Origin: an uncultured Bacilli bacterium
GTDB lineage: Bacteria; Bacillota_I; Bacilli_A; RF39; UBA660
DNA length: 23,170 nt
NCBI GenBank assembly: GCA_947625715.1
Contig: CANQPR010000008.1
Location: forward strand, 1 to 23,170
Direction of reading: 5' to 3'
The translations under genes and the position numbers were made by a program. Below, piece by piece: positions 13,801-22,080 of this stretch. The notes beneath the pieces were generated by a model that saw only the letters and a list, made by a program, of their open reading frames with translations, was not told where the DNA came from and ran no database searches. Numbering within the stretch: position 1 is the stretch's first letter; each line of letters begins with the position of its first letter.

Positions 13801-16056
13801 TTATTCGATGTTGTTATCTTCTTTTTTTAGTAAAACTTCTCTTGGTTTACTACCATTTGCCGGGCCAATAATACCTCGTTGTTCTAATAAATCAATTACT
13901 CTGGCAGCTCTATTATAGCCAAATCTAAATCTTCTTTGAATTAGGGATGCACTTATTTTACCAGTTTGAATAGCAAATTCAACAATTTCATCATACATTG
14001 GTTCTTCACTACTATCAGTGGCATTTATTTCACTATTTGGAGCTTCATTTAATTTAGTTAAATCTTCATCATATTGGGCGACTTGTTCTTTACAAACAGC
14101 TTCAATAACTCTTCTTACTTCATCATCAGATATGAAACAGCCTTGAATACGAATTGGATGATTTTCACCCATTGGTAAATATAACATATCACCTTTACCT
14201 AGCAATTTTTCAGCTCCTGGTGAATCAAGAATTGTTCTTGAATCAATATTAGATGCAACTGCAAAACTAATTCTTGACGGGATATTTGATTTTACAACTC
14301 CAGTTATAACATCCGTTGATGGTCTTTGAGTAGCAACTATTAAATGAATTCCGGCTGCTCTTGCTAATTGAGTGATACGCATGATACTTTCTTCCACTTC
14401 TTTACTTGCTACAAGCATTAAATCAGCAAGTTCATCAATAATCGCGACAATGTAATACATATGAGCCATATGTAAACTTGGGTCTTTATCATTTAATTCA
14501 TCAACCTTATTATTATAATCATCAATTTTTTTGACACCATTTTCGGCAAAGGTGTTATAACGTCGATCCATTTCAACAACAATTTTTTGTAAAGCTAAAG
14601 ATGCTTTTTTTGGATCATTTACCACTGGACATAGTAAATGAGGTACCCCATTATAATTTGATAACTCAACCTTTTTAGGATCAACAAGCATCATTTTTAC
14701 TTCATCAGGTCGATAACGCATTAAAATGGAATTTATTATACTATTGATACATACTGATTTACCACTACCAGTGGAACCGGCAACTAATAAATGGGGCATT
14801 TTACTTAAATCTGCACATTGAGGAACACCCATGATATCTTTTCCAAGGGCCACCCATATTCCACCTTTTTTGTTTAATATTTGTTTACTAGCTAATATTT
14901 CTTTAATCTTTACTGGAGCAATAGATTGATTAGGTATTTCAATTCCTATTGTACTTTTACCAGGAATAGGAGCTTCAATTCTTACATCTTTTGCAGCTAA
15001 GGCTAAAGCTATTTCTTTGTTTATAGAACTTATTCTACTTACTTTGGTACCACTTGGAACCGTTAATTCAAATTGGGTTACTGTAGGCCCCATATGAATA
15101 TCAACAACAGTAGCTGTAATATGAAAATCTCTTAAAACTCGTTCCAAATTTTGTTTATTATTAATTAAAAATTGATTAGAATTCGTTTTTTTAGGGCGAG
15201 ATGGATCATCTAAAATACTCATTGGTGGTAGTTGATAATTAGGATTTATAGTTGGAGCATTAGGATTAGCATTAGGTAAATCAGGCATTATTAACCTAGG
15301 TTCCGCAATAATATCCTCTTTTTCTTCTTCTTTTTCATTATCAACTAAAACAATATTTTCTTTTAATTGCTCTTCTTGTAAAACTTCTTCTTGTAAAGCT
15401 AATTTTTTATCTAATAATTTTGCTTTTTCTTCACTAACTGTTTGTAAAGATTTTTCTTTGGCACTTTTAAAGGTTTCTAAAATTTTATTAAATATATCCG
15501 ATATAGTTATATTAAATAATAATACAATACCAAAAATAGCTAAAAAAACCAGTACAATATAAGTACCATTTAAGCCAAATAAAGCTTTTGATGCAAAACT
15601 AAAAGTCGCACCAATGATACCTCCTCCGATAGTTATTGATGTTTGCCCAGAAGAAGCAACAGCATTGTTAGTTGCTATGGAAGCTACTCGATCCATATAA
15701 TTTTCAATAGTTTTACTAAATATATCTTTAGGATTATCAACCATTTTTACAAATGTTAAATGACTCATTATTAAAACGACAATTATAATTAAATATAAGC
15801 CAATGGCTCTTGGACTGACAACATTAGGTAATTTTCTTTTAAAAAGCATTAAGGTTCCCAATAATAAAATTAATAATAAAATTATGGGCCACCATTCTCC
15901 TAATAAAAACATGGCAAATTTTTTAATTAAAGTACCAATAAAACCAAAACCAAAACCAAGAACACCTATTAACATTAAAACTAGTCCAGTTAATTCAACA
16001 CTGTAGGAAAAATTATTTTTTTTGGCTTCTGCACTTGTTTTTTTCTTCTTTGCCAT
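13801..16056 (-). CDS. ftsK: FtsK/SpoIIIE-type DNA translocase
   Basis: A 751-residue septal DNA pump that moves chromosome ends across the closing septum; SpoIIIE family members do the same for the forespore. Order: basic start, four membrane segments (about 20-42, 52-72, 83-102, 165-185), an acidic and Lys-rich linker (about 200-300), the alpha and beta motor domains with Walker A GSTGSGKS (427-434), VDPKKVELSNYNG and Walker B IVAIIDELADLM (536-547), then a C-terminal winged-helix gamma domain (about 684-745: EFAIQTGKISASLIQRRF, then RVIDLLEQRGIIG) that reads KOPS/SRS sequences. GGTGAG precedes the ATG. With spore-type genes upstream a SpoIIIE role is possible, but sequence alone does not separate the two. 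Confidence 0.95.
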   Translation of the reverse strand: MAKKKKTSAEAKKNNFSYSVELTGLVLMLIGVLGFGFGFIGTLIKKFAMFLLGEWWPIILLLILLLGTLMLFKRKLPNVVSPRAIGLYLIIIVVLIMSHLTFVKMVDNPKDIFSKTIENYMDRVASIATNNAVASSGQTSITIGGGIIGATFSFASKALFGLNGTYIVLVFLAIFGIVLLFNITISDIFNKILETFKSAKEKSLQTVSEEKAKLLDKKLALQEEVLQEEQLKENIVLVDNEKEEEKEDIIAEPRLIMPDLPNANPNAPTINPNYQLPPMSILDDPSRPKKTNSNQFLINNKQNLERVLRDFHITATVVDIHMGPTVTQFELTVPSGTKVSRISSINKEIALALAAKDVRIEAPIPGKSTIGIEIPNQSIAPVKIKEILASKQILNKKGGIWVALGKDIMGVPQCADLSKMPHLLVAGSTGSGKSVCINSIINSILMRYRPDEVKMMLVDPKKVELSNYNGVPHLLCPVVNDPKKASLALQKIVVEMDRRYNTFAENGVKKIDDYNNKVDELNDKDPSLHMAHMYYIVAIIDELADLMLVASKEVEESIMRITQLARAAGIHLIVATQRPSTDVITGVVKSNIPSRISFAVASNIDSRTILDSPGAEKLLGKGDMLYLPMGENHPIRIQGCFISDDEVRRVIEAVCKEQVAQYDEDLTKLNEAPNSEINATDSSEEPMYDEIVEFAIQTGKISASLIQRRFRFGYNRAARVIDLLEQRGIIGPANGSKPREVLLKKEDNNIE

Positions 16057-16182
16057 ACTTACTCACCATTATAATTATAAACGATTAATTTTATTTTTGC
16101 CAGGTATTGATACACTTCTTTACAAAAAAAGAAAAGTATACCGATATTTTTATTTTTCATAATTTATAATAGAGGTGAGAAA

Positions 16183-16365
16183 ATGAAATATCCACGAAGA
16201 AAAAATAGTTTTTTTAATGTTTTAGCAATATTTATTTTATGTACTTTAATTTTTTATCAAGTTTTAATAACTTTAATTTTACCTTTAAGATTTAATATAT
16301 TTATTTTATTTTTAGAAGTATTATTGTTGTTGTTCTTCTTGTTTAGAATAGTATGGCCTTATTAA
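16183..16365 (+). CDS. Possible 60-residue membrane protein
   Basis: An unrecognised small protein: a basic start MKYPRRKNSFF, then two hydrophobic stretches (about 12-33 and 37-57), ending FRIVWPY. AGAGGTGA lies at good distance from the ATG, and TATAAT lies just before that site, almost too close for a normal leader. The overlapping CATAATTTA with ACC 15 bases upstream loosely resembles a sigma-K type promoter. The last 45 bases overlap the convergent 3' end of the 16321-17220 gene, where the TTG-rich codons mirror its C-terminal Glu/Gln run. The first 45 codons do not overlap anything. It could be a real small (spore?) membrane peptide or chance. Confidence 0.45.
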   Translation: MKYPRRKNSFFNVLAIFILCTLIFYQVLITLILPLRFNIFILFLEVLLLLFFLFRIVWPY

Positions 16366-17220
16366 TTCTTCGGTTTTATAAACATAATCCAAAACTTTTC
16401 TTATTTCTTGACATACTTTAAACTCATCACCTTTAAAATCAACTTTAAAAGGCATGGAAATAACAATAAAAAATAATTGTTGTTCTTCTTTAGATAAAGG
16501 ATTAATTTTTAAATAATTTTCTAATATAGAATTAAATGGTAAATCAAAATATTCTTGTTGATAAAAATGGATTAAATCAATAATGGGTGTATCTATTCTT
16601 GATTTATCCCAACTTAATAAATATTCTTGCTCACTTTTGCGATAATGTTGTAAAGATAAATTATTATGGATTTGACAGACACGATATTTTTTTAACGTGG
16701 ATACTTTAGTATACCAATTTTCTAATTCATGAAGTGAAAAATCAAATGCTGCTAATATTTTTCCACAATTGGTAAGTAAAAAATAATGACTTGGTGATGG
16801 ATATATTTCATTAAAATATTCATCAAATGTTTGGTCATAGTAAAAGCGCAAGTATTCTATTTGTTCTTTTACTTTTTCATAGATTTTTTGATATTCATCA
16901 TGGGTTACTTCTTTATAATAAGTAGTTTTTTGATGAAGATTGGCAACTAATTTTATTAAATCACTAGCTTTTTGTTCTTTAGGTATGTAAGTATCTGAAA
17001 CATAAGAATATATGTTATAATCTTTTCTTGAATCATCGATTAATGGTGGATAACTAGTAAAATTTCTTGTTCTTAAATATTCATATAAAGCTCTTATGTC
17101 ATTTTGTTTTTCTTTTACTACGATATCACCACTGGTACTTTTTAAAATATGGGATTTTCCTTTAATCGTGTAATTGTATGGTTTATAAGTATCTTTGATT
17201 ATATCAAGACTTCTATTCAT
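16321..17220 (-). CDS. YsxE/CotS-like spore coat protein (aminoglycoside-phosphotransferase fold)
   Basis: A 299-residue protein of the CotS/YsxE group, spore-coat relatives of small-molecule kinases. An N-terminal kinase-like lobe shows SHILKSTSGDIVVKEK with Lys in the expected strand, then LYEYLRTRNF. The loop where active kinases have HGD reads IHNNLSLQH here, followed by LLSWDKSRIDTPIIDL, which fits the DxD-like segment of the family. The replaced catalytic Asp suggests a pseudokinase. It overlaps the spoVID-like gene by eight bases, the same order as spoVID-ysxE in Bacillus, and this synteny supports the call more than any single motif. No strong ribosome binding site is seen; expression is probably by translational coupling. 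The C-terminus is a Glu/Gln run. Confidence 0.72.
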   Translation of the reverse strand: MNRSLDIIKDTYKPYNYTIKGKSHILKSTSGDIVVKEKQNDIRALYEYLRTRNFTSYPPLIDDSRKDYNIYSYVSDTYIPKEQKASDLIKLVANLHQKTTYYKEVTHDEYQKIYEKVKEQIEYLRFYYDQTFDEYFNEIYPSPSHYFLLTNCGKILAAFDFSLHELENWYTKVSTLKKYRVCQIHNNLSLQHYRKSEQEYLLSWDKSRIDTPIIDLIHFYQQEYFDLPFNSILENYLKINPLSKEEQQLFFIVISMPFKVDFKGDEFKVCQEIRKVLDYVYKTEELIRPYYSKQEEQQQ

Positions 17221-17905
17221 CTTCAGAGGGAATTAATATTTTTTCACCAACGGTTAAATTATTTATATCATTATATTCTGCTAAGAAAGAGCCGGTTACA
17301 TTGTACATATTACATATGGTTTCTAAATTTTCCCCTTCTTTTAAAATATGAATATGATAGTTAGTATATTCTTCTTCAACTTGTTCTTTTTCAATGATGG
17401 CTTTATCTAAAGGAATATTTTCTTCTTCACTTGTTGTTTCTTCTTCACTAGGTATTTTTATTTCATCTTCTTTTTGAGGGGCTATAATTTCTTTGATATT
17501 TTCAACTTCTTCAAATAAATCAGTAATTTCTTTTCGATCCATTTCTTCTTGTGGTGATTCTAAAAGTTCTGGTTCCTCTTCTTCTTGTTCTTCAAAATCT
17601 AGTTCTAATTCAACATGAACTTTAATTTTATTATCTTCTAAAGTGTCATATGCAAAATCACTAATTTCAAGTGATAAAGTATCCTCTTTTATATTTTTAG
17701 GAACTTCAATTGTAAATGGAATTTTAAATGAAAACGGAATGACATTGACACTTACTTCATGGCTTTTATATTCTCCAGTTATGTATAAATTACCTTCAAT
17801 ACTTTCATTTTCTAATTTAAAGTCTCTTTCTAAAGAAATACTTTTTATTTCACTTACTTTGGTATTAAATTCTAATTCTTTTGTAAAAGGAATTATATTT
17901 TTCAT
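17213..17905 (-). CDS. spoVID: SpoVID-like spore morphogenetic protein with C-terminal LysM domain
   Basis: A 230-residue protein with three parts: an N-terminal beta-rich domain (about 1-104) starting IIPFTKELEFNTKVSEI and containing GEYKSHEVSVN, a very acidic linker (about 105-180, Glu/Asp-rich), and a C-terminal LysM domain (about 184-226: HIHILKEGENLETI to LTVGEKILIP). SpoVID in Bacillus has this layout and drives encasement of the spore by coat proteins. Here it is much shorter, mainly in the linker. A GTG at 17914 is in frame, but AAGGGTGA fits the ATG at 17905. A sigma-E-like promoter lies at 17927-17955. The next gene is the YsxE/CotS-like one, as in Bacillus. Confidence 0.75.
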   Translation of the reverse strand: MKNIIPFTKELEFNTKVSEIKSISLERDFKLENESIEGNLYITGEYKSHEVSVNVIPFSFKIPFTIEVPKNIKEDTLSLEISDFAYDTLEDNKIKVHVELELDFEEQEEEEPELLESPQEEMDRKEITDLFEEVENIKEIIAPQKEDEIKIPSEEETTSEEENIPLDKAIIEKEQVEEEYTNYHIHILKEGENLETICNMYNVTGSFLAEYNDINNLTVGEKILIPSEDE

Positions 17906-17926
17906 TTTCTTCACCCTTTCTAAAAC

Positions 17927-17955
17927 ATTGTATGAAAGAGGAAAAAAAATAATGC
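17927..17955 (-). promoter_or_regulatory. Candidate sigma-E-like (mother-cell sporulation) promoter before the spoVID-like gene
   Basis: CATACAAT (17927-17934) matches the Bacillus sigma-E -10 consensus, and GCATTAT (17949-17955) matches 5 of 7 positions of its -35, with the usual 14-base spacing. There is no good TTGACA-type -35 at sigma-A distance. In Bacillus spoVID is transcribed by sigma-E. AT-rich DNA makes chance matches possible. Confidence 0.5.
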
Positions 17956-17968
17956 TTAATTAAGCATT
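17942..17968 (-). terminator. Terminator of the 18816-17960 operon
   Basis: The palindrome AATGCTTAATTAAGCATT (17951-17968) is followed on the minus strand by ATTTTTTTT. It overlaps the stop codon of the DUF1292-like gene and the proposed sigma-E -35. Confidence 0.75.
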
Positions 17969-18202
17969 TTTTAAAAATTCCGGATGTTTACTAGCAAATT
18001 CTTTTAATACTTGGTTTAAAATTTCTTGATTTTTTATTGGTTCAACACTTTTAGATTCTTCTAGGAAAGCTACGGCTATAATCAATTTTGGATTATCTTC
18101 TAAAGCTAAAATTAAATAACTTTTATCATCAATGATAATTTTGTCTAAAACAACATAATTTTTATTATCTTCTAAAGTAATTACCGTCACATTTTGATTC
18201 AT
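17960..18202 (-). CDS. Small DUF1292-like acidic protein
   Basis: An 80-residue soluble protein. The pattern ITLEDNKNYVVLDKIIIDDKSYLILAL resembles DUF1292, a small Firmicutes family of two or three beta hairpins with no assigned role. The C-terminal helix (about 57-77) is EILNQVLKEFASKHPEF. Its ATG overlaps the TGA stop of the upstream membrane gene as ATGA, so the two are translationally coupled and probably act together. No ligand-binding residues can be named. Confidence 0.62.
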   Translation of the reverse strand: MNQNVTVITLEDNKNYVVLDKIIIDDKSYLILALEDNPKLIIAVAFLEESKSVEPIKNQEILNQVLKEFASKHPEFLKNA

Positions 18203-18816
18203 CGTTTTAAGCTCTCCTTTTCTTTACTTACATTATAATAATAATTTCTTATTGTATCATCAAATTCTTTAACAGAAGAAAAACCATTTTTTTTAACATA
18301 TTCTTCCATCGTTTTTGCTTCTTTAGAATTTTCTTTATCCATGTATTTTAAAATAATTGGCATATTATATTCAGGATAATCAATTTGAGCATTTAAAAGA
18401 GCCATACGAAGTTTACCATAATTTTCATCGAGAGTAAAAGATTCATCAATTTGCTCGGCAATTTCGGATTGTTGATATTCTTGTTGATTAATAATTTGGT
18501 CAGGAGTTGTTTTTACATTACGATACGAATAGGTATTTAATAGGTCTGTCATTTTATCTATTTCATCTTTTAAAGCCTCATTTAAAATAATGGGGTCAGC
18601 TATGTGATTAGCTATAGATAAAGTTGCTGTAGCTAGCGTAATGCTTGCTAAAAGAAGTTTGATACCTTCATAAACATCTTCAAAAGACCATTTAATATCT
18701 TTTCTTTTTTTATTTTGAACTTTAGTTATTTTTTGTCTTTTTTCAATTAAAATAGGATCTAAGGTTTTAGGTACTTTTTGTTGCTCTATAAATTCCTCTT
18801 CATTTATTTGTTTCAT
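18199..18816 (-). CDS. Unrecognised single-pass membrane protein
   Basis: A 205-residue protein with no family I recognise. It has a charged cytoplasmic N-terminal region (about 1-45) with many Lys and Glu, one membrane segment (about 54-72, IKLLLASITLATATLSIAN), and an outer, mostly helical region rich in Glu, Asn and Tyr (about 80-205). An in-frame TTG at 18831 extends the frame, but GAGGAGA sits correctly before the ATG at 18816. It has its own sigma-A promoter, divergent from the phosphohexomutase gene, and is coupled to the DUF1292-like gene downstream. Confidence 0.7.
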   Translation of the reverse strand: MKQINEEEFIEQQKVPKTLDPILIEKRQKITKVQNKKRKDIKWSFEDVYEGIKLLLASITLATATLSIANHIADPIILNEALKDEIDKMTDLLNTYSYRNVKTTPDQIINQQEYQQSEIAEQIDESFTLDENYGKLRMALLNAQIDYPEYNMPIILKYMDKENSKEAKTMEEYVKKNGFSSVKEFDDTIRNYYYNVSKEKESLKR

Positions 18817-18835
18817 AGCTATTCTCCTCAATATA

Positions 18836-18864
18836 AAAATACACTAGAAAAGAAAAAGTGTCAA
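18836..18864 (-). promoter_or_regulatory. Promoter of the 18816-17960 operon
   Basis: Perfect TTGACA (18859-18864) and TATTTT (18836-18841) are separated by 17 bases. Unlike the three G-tract family members, the spacer has no G run and none of their flanking sequence. Confidence 0.65.
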
Positions 18865-18929
18865 TTTAAAATAATATGTTTTACTATATATTTACGATTC
18901 ATGATATATTATATATTAAGGTGATATAG

Positions 18930-20288
18930 ATGAAAGAAAGTATTTTTAAGGCTTATGATATTAGAGGAATGTATCCTAAAGAGATAAATGAAGATGTAGC
19001 TTATGTTATTGGTCAAAGTTATGGGTCTTATTTAAAAGAATTTTGTCATAAAAATAAATGTGTGGTAGGTCACGATAATCGTTTAAGTAGTAATAGTTTA
19101 AATGAAGCTTTAATAAATGGTTTACTTAAAAGTGGCATAAATGTTATTGATTATGGTTTAATTACTACTCCTATGCACTACTACACAAGATATATTGAAA
19201 ATACTTTTGGCATAATGATTACGGCTAGTCATAATCCCAAAGATGATAATGGTTTTAAATTTTCTTTTGATTCTTTATCTAATGCCAGAGGAGAAATGAT
19301 TGATGATTTTAAAAATTATACTTTAAAAGGGAAATTTTTAAAAGGAAAGGGTCTTTTAGAAAAAAGAAATATTAAAGATGCGTATCTAAAATATATGCTT
19401 GATAATATTAAAATGGGGAAAAGAAAATTAAAGGTTGTTTTTGATCCTGGTAATGGAGTTACAACAACGATTATTAAAGAAATAATAGCTTTGTTTACTA
19501 ATATTGATGCCCTTTATATTTGTGATGAAAATGATGGTACTTTTCCAAATCACCACCCTGATCCAGCTGTTGAAGAAAATATGACGATGCTTAAAGAAAA
19601 AGTTTTAGAAACAAAAGCTGATTTAGGAATTGCGTTTGATGGAGATGGAGATCGATTAGGAATAATTGATGAACAAGGTCAATTTGTCATGGCTGATAAA
19701 ATTATGATTGTAGCTATACGAAACCTAATTAATAAAGTAGAAAATAAAACTTTCTTATGTGATGTTAAATGTTCTAATGCCTTAATTGATGAAGTAAAAA
19801 AATTAAATGGCAAAACATATATTTGTCGAACCGGGACAAGTTTTACAGAAGCTAAAACCAAAGAATTAAAACTTCCTTTTGGTGGTGAATTATCAGGTCA
19901 TATCTTTTTTAATGATCGTGGAGAAGAAATTTGCAGTGCTATTTATGGAGGATTAAGAATTTTAGAAATATTATCAAATACTTCTCTTAATTTTTCTCAA
20001 CTTTTAAAAGATATCCCCTATTATGTTTCGACTAAAGAAATAAAAATACCTTGTCAAAATGAAAAGAAATTCATAGTGGTAGAAAATATTAAAGAATATT
20101 TAATTTATCAAAATTATGAAATAAATACTATTGATGGCGTTAGATTTAATGTAGATAATGGTTGGGGTTTAATTAGAGCTAGTAATACAACTCCTAATTT
20201 AACTTTACGTTTTGAAGCTACTAATGAACAAAGATTACAAGAAATAGAAAAAGAATTTACTAATTTGGTTTTAGACCATCTTAAATAA
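18930..20288 (+). CDS. Phosphomannomutase/phosphoglucomutase
   Basis: A 452-residue alpha-D-phosphohexomutase that interconverts hexose 6-phosphate and 1-phosphate, feeding nucleotide-sugar synthesis. All four family motifs are present: the phosphoserine loop TASHNP (98-103, Ser100), the metal loop DGDGDR (237-242), the sugar-binding GGELSGH (318-324) and the phosphate-binding RASNTTPNLTLRFE (about 414-427). The GEMSGH-type third motif fits the bifunctional PMM/PGM group, not glucosamine mutase. AAGGTGAT precedes the ATG. It is monocistronic and convergent with gltX, with only nine bases between stops. Its product would supply the glycosyltransferases elsewhere in the window, a pathway-level inference. 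Confidence 0.93.
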   Translation: MKESIFKAYDIRGMYPKEINEDVAYVIGQSYGSYLKEFCHKNKCVVGHDNRLSSNSLNEALINGLLKSGINVIDYGLITTPMHYYTRYIENTFGIMITASHNPKDDNGFKFSFDSLSNARGEMIDDFKNYTLKGKFLKGKGLLEKRNIKDAYLKYMLDNIKMGKRKLKVVFDPGNGVTTTIIKEIIALFTNIDALYICDENDGTFPNHHPDPAVEENMTMLKEKVLETKADLGIAFDGDGDRLGIIDEQGQFVMADKIMIVAIRNLINKVENKTFLCDVKCSNALIDEVKKLNGKTYICRTGTSFTEAKTKELKLPFGGELSGHIFFNDRGEEICSAIYGGLRILEILSNTSLNFSQLLKDIPYYVSTKEIKIPCQNEKKFIVVENIKEYLIYQNYEINTIDGVRFNVDNGWGLIRASNTTPNLTLRFEATNEQRLQEIEKEFTNLVLDHLK

Positions 20289-20297
20289 ATTCTTTTT

Positions 20298-21941
20298 TTA
20301 TTTGACACTTTTAAAGCGCTTTTCTATTTTTTCTTTACCAAGAATTTGCATTATATCATAAAGATTTGGCGTTTTACTTTTAGTTGTTAGGGCCACTCTT
20401 ATAACGGTTGATACATCAGCAACATTACCTTTGTATTTTAAAGGATTATTTTTATATTCTTTCATATTAGATGCATATCCTAAAGCTTCAGTCATATTTT
20501 TTATTTTATTAAACCACTCTTCTTCATTGTCGTTTTCATTATAATATTTAGTTATATATGTATCTAAAATATTTTTTATTTCTTTTAAAGACGTTATTTT
20601 TTGCCATTCATAATTTTGAGGAATAAATAATTCATCGAACATATAATAAATATTTGGCATAACTTCGCTATACATTGCAAAATCTTTTCTTTTTTTAGGG
20701 GTATTTCTTTCTATATCTAAAGTTTTAATGGCAATATCTTTATTTTTTTCTAATATTAAAGCATTTGCAGCATCATATTTTTTAGCCCAAGTAAGAGTTT
20801 GTTCATATAATTCTAAAGCTGTAATATTGCTTAAAATGTTTTTAGATAAATTTAGAAGTTTTTCCATATCAAAAAGGGCTGGGGTTGTTCCGACTTTATT
20901 AAAACTAAGAATAAAATTATCAATATTTTCATTTTCATGAGCTAAGTACCATTCTTCAAAATTAGAATTAGCAATGGTTGCTAAGTAAAGCATAACAGTT
21001 TGATTAGGAATACCCATTTCATGATAATATGATACAGCAAGTTCAGGGTCTTTTCTTTTAGATAGTTTACGAATGGAATTACCCTCTTTTTTACTTAAAG
21101 GAGAAATATGGGCATATATAGGAGGCTCAAAATTTAAAGTTTTAAATAAATTAAGATGGATTGGTAAACTACTTAGCCATTCATCACCTCTTATGACGTG
21201 AGTTGTATGCATTAAGTGGTCATCAATAACATGAGCAAAATGATAAGTTGGTAAACCGTCATTTTTAATTAAAACTTGGTCAATGTCATCTTCTGGAAAA
21301 GTTAGTTTGCCTTTAATGGCATCAACAACTGTAATTTTGCGATTAAAATCACCTTGATTTTTTAAACGAATAATAAATGGTTTTTTGGCATCTAAATTAG
21401 CTTTGATTTGTTCTTCACTTAAAAACCGACTTCGAGCCCATTTTCCATAATAACCGATTCTTCTTTTACTTAGTTCTTGTTCTTTTCTTATGGCATCGAC
21501 TTCTTCTTTAGTCGTAAAATCAGGATACGCTAGACCTTTTAATAATAAGTCCTTAGCATAAGTTTGATATATTTCTTTTCGTTTGCTTTGAATATATGGT
21601 CCGTATTTGCCTACTTCTTCTTTTTCATTTATAGGTCCTTCATCAAAAGTAAAACCAAATTGTTTAACAGCTTCAATTATTTTTACTATGCCATTTTCTA
21701 CAAGTCGTTCTTGGTCAGTATCTTCAATTCGTAAATATAAAATACCTTTGGTTTGTAAAGCCATTTTTCTTGCTATATATAATTGAAATAAGTTTCCCAA
21801 GTGAACAAAGCCGGTAGGACTTGGAGCATATCTAGTTACAATAGCATTTTCATCTAATGTTCTTTTTGAATAGAGATTTTCATAATAATTAACATCATGT
21901 TTTAAACCTGGTAATAATCTTTCTACTAATTCTTTATCCAT
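20298..21941 (-). CDS. gltX: Glutamyl-tRNA synthetase, long form
   Basis: A 547-residue class I synthetase that charges tRNA-Glu (and possibly tRNA-Gln, if the cell uses the amidation route). The HIGH-type motif is HLGN (47-50) in APSPTGFVHLGN, and the KMSKS-type motif is KLSKR (292-296). RIEDTDQER (71-79) and GDEWLSSLPIH (252-262) are also conserved. It is about 60-80 residues longer than the E. coli type, with an N-terminal extension before the catalytic domain, as in the long clostridial form. TAAGGAGG precedes the ATG. Its promoter overlaps the end of the upstream cyclophilin gene, and a terminator-like hairpin stands in the leader. Confidence 0.95.
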   Translation of the reverse strand: MDKELVERLLPGLKHDVNYYENLYSKRTLDENAIVTRYAPSPTGFVHLGNLFQLYIARKMALQTKGILYLRIEDTDQERLVENGIVKIIEAVKQFGFTFDEGPINEKEEVGKYGPYIQSKRKEIYQTYAKDLLLKGLAYPDFTTKEEVDAIRKEQELSKRRIGYYGKWARSRFLSEEQIKANLDAKKPFIIRLKNQGDFNRKITVVDAIKGKLTFPEDDIDQVLIKNDGLPTYHFAHVIDDHLMHTTHVIRGDEWLSSLPIHLNLFKTLNFEPPIYAHISPLSKKEGNSIRKLSKRKDPELAVSYYHEMGIPNQTVMLYLATIANSNFEEWYLAHENENIDNFILSFNKVGTTPALFDMEKLLNLSKNILSNITALELYEQTLTWAKKYDAANALILEKNKDIAIKTLDIERNTPKKRKDFAMYSEVMPNIYYMFDELFIPQNYEWQKITSLKEIKNILDTYITKYYNENDNEEEWFNKIKNMTEALGYASNMKEYKNNPLKYKGNVADVSTVIRVALTTKSKTPNLYDIMQILGKEKIEKRFKSVK

Positions 21942-21963
21942 AATAGCCTCCTTAAATTATAAA

Positions 21964-22006
21964 AAGGTAATACCTAAAGGATAAAGATAATCCAAGGTAT
22001 CACCTT
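21964..22006 (-). promoter_or_regulatory. Terminator-like hairpin in the gltX leader (candidate attenuator)
   Basis: On the minus strand AAGGTGATACCT pairs with AGGTATTACCTT (12 pairs including one G-U), with an inner GGAT/ATCC pair set, then TTTTTA. It lies between the gltX promoter and its ribosome binding site. The 5' arm loosely resembles a T-box core, but the roughly 100-base leader has no room for a T-box stem I. It may instead end readthrough from the cyclophilin gene. Confidence 0.6.
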
Positions 22007-22051
22007 AAATTTTTATTTGTTGCGATTAATTTCTTTCCTTTTTTCGCTGTT

Positions 22052-22080
22052 ATTTTACCTTTTATATTTTTCTTTGTCAA
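22052..22080 (-). promoter_or_regulatory. Promoter of gltX
   Basis: Perfect TTGACA (22075-22080) and TAAAAT (22052-22057) are separated by 17 bases, directly after the cyclophilin stop codon. The leader would be about 100 bases. Confidence 0.75.

Noticed and set aside
21964..22045. T-box riboswitch for gltX
   Set aside because: AAGGTGATACC resembles the T-box core, but the leader is only about 100 bases, with no stem I or specifier loop, and the core sits wholly inside the terminator stem.
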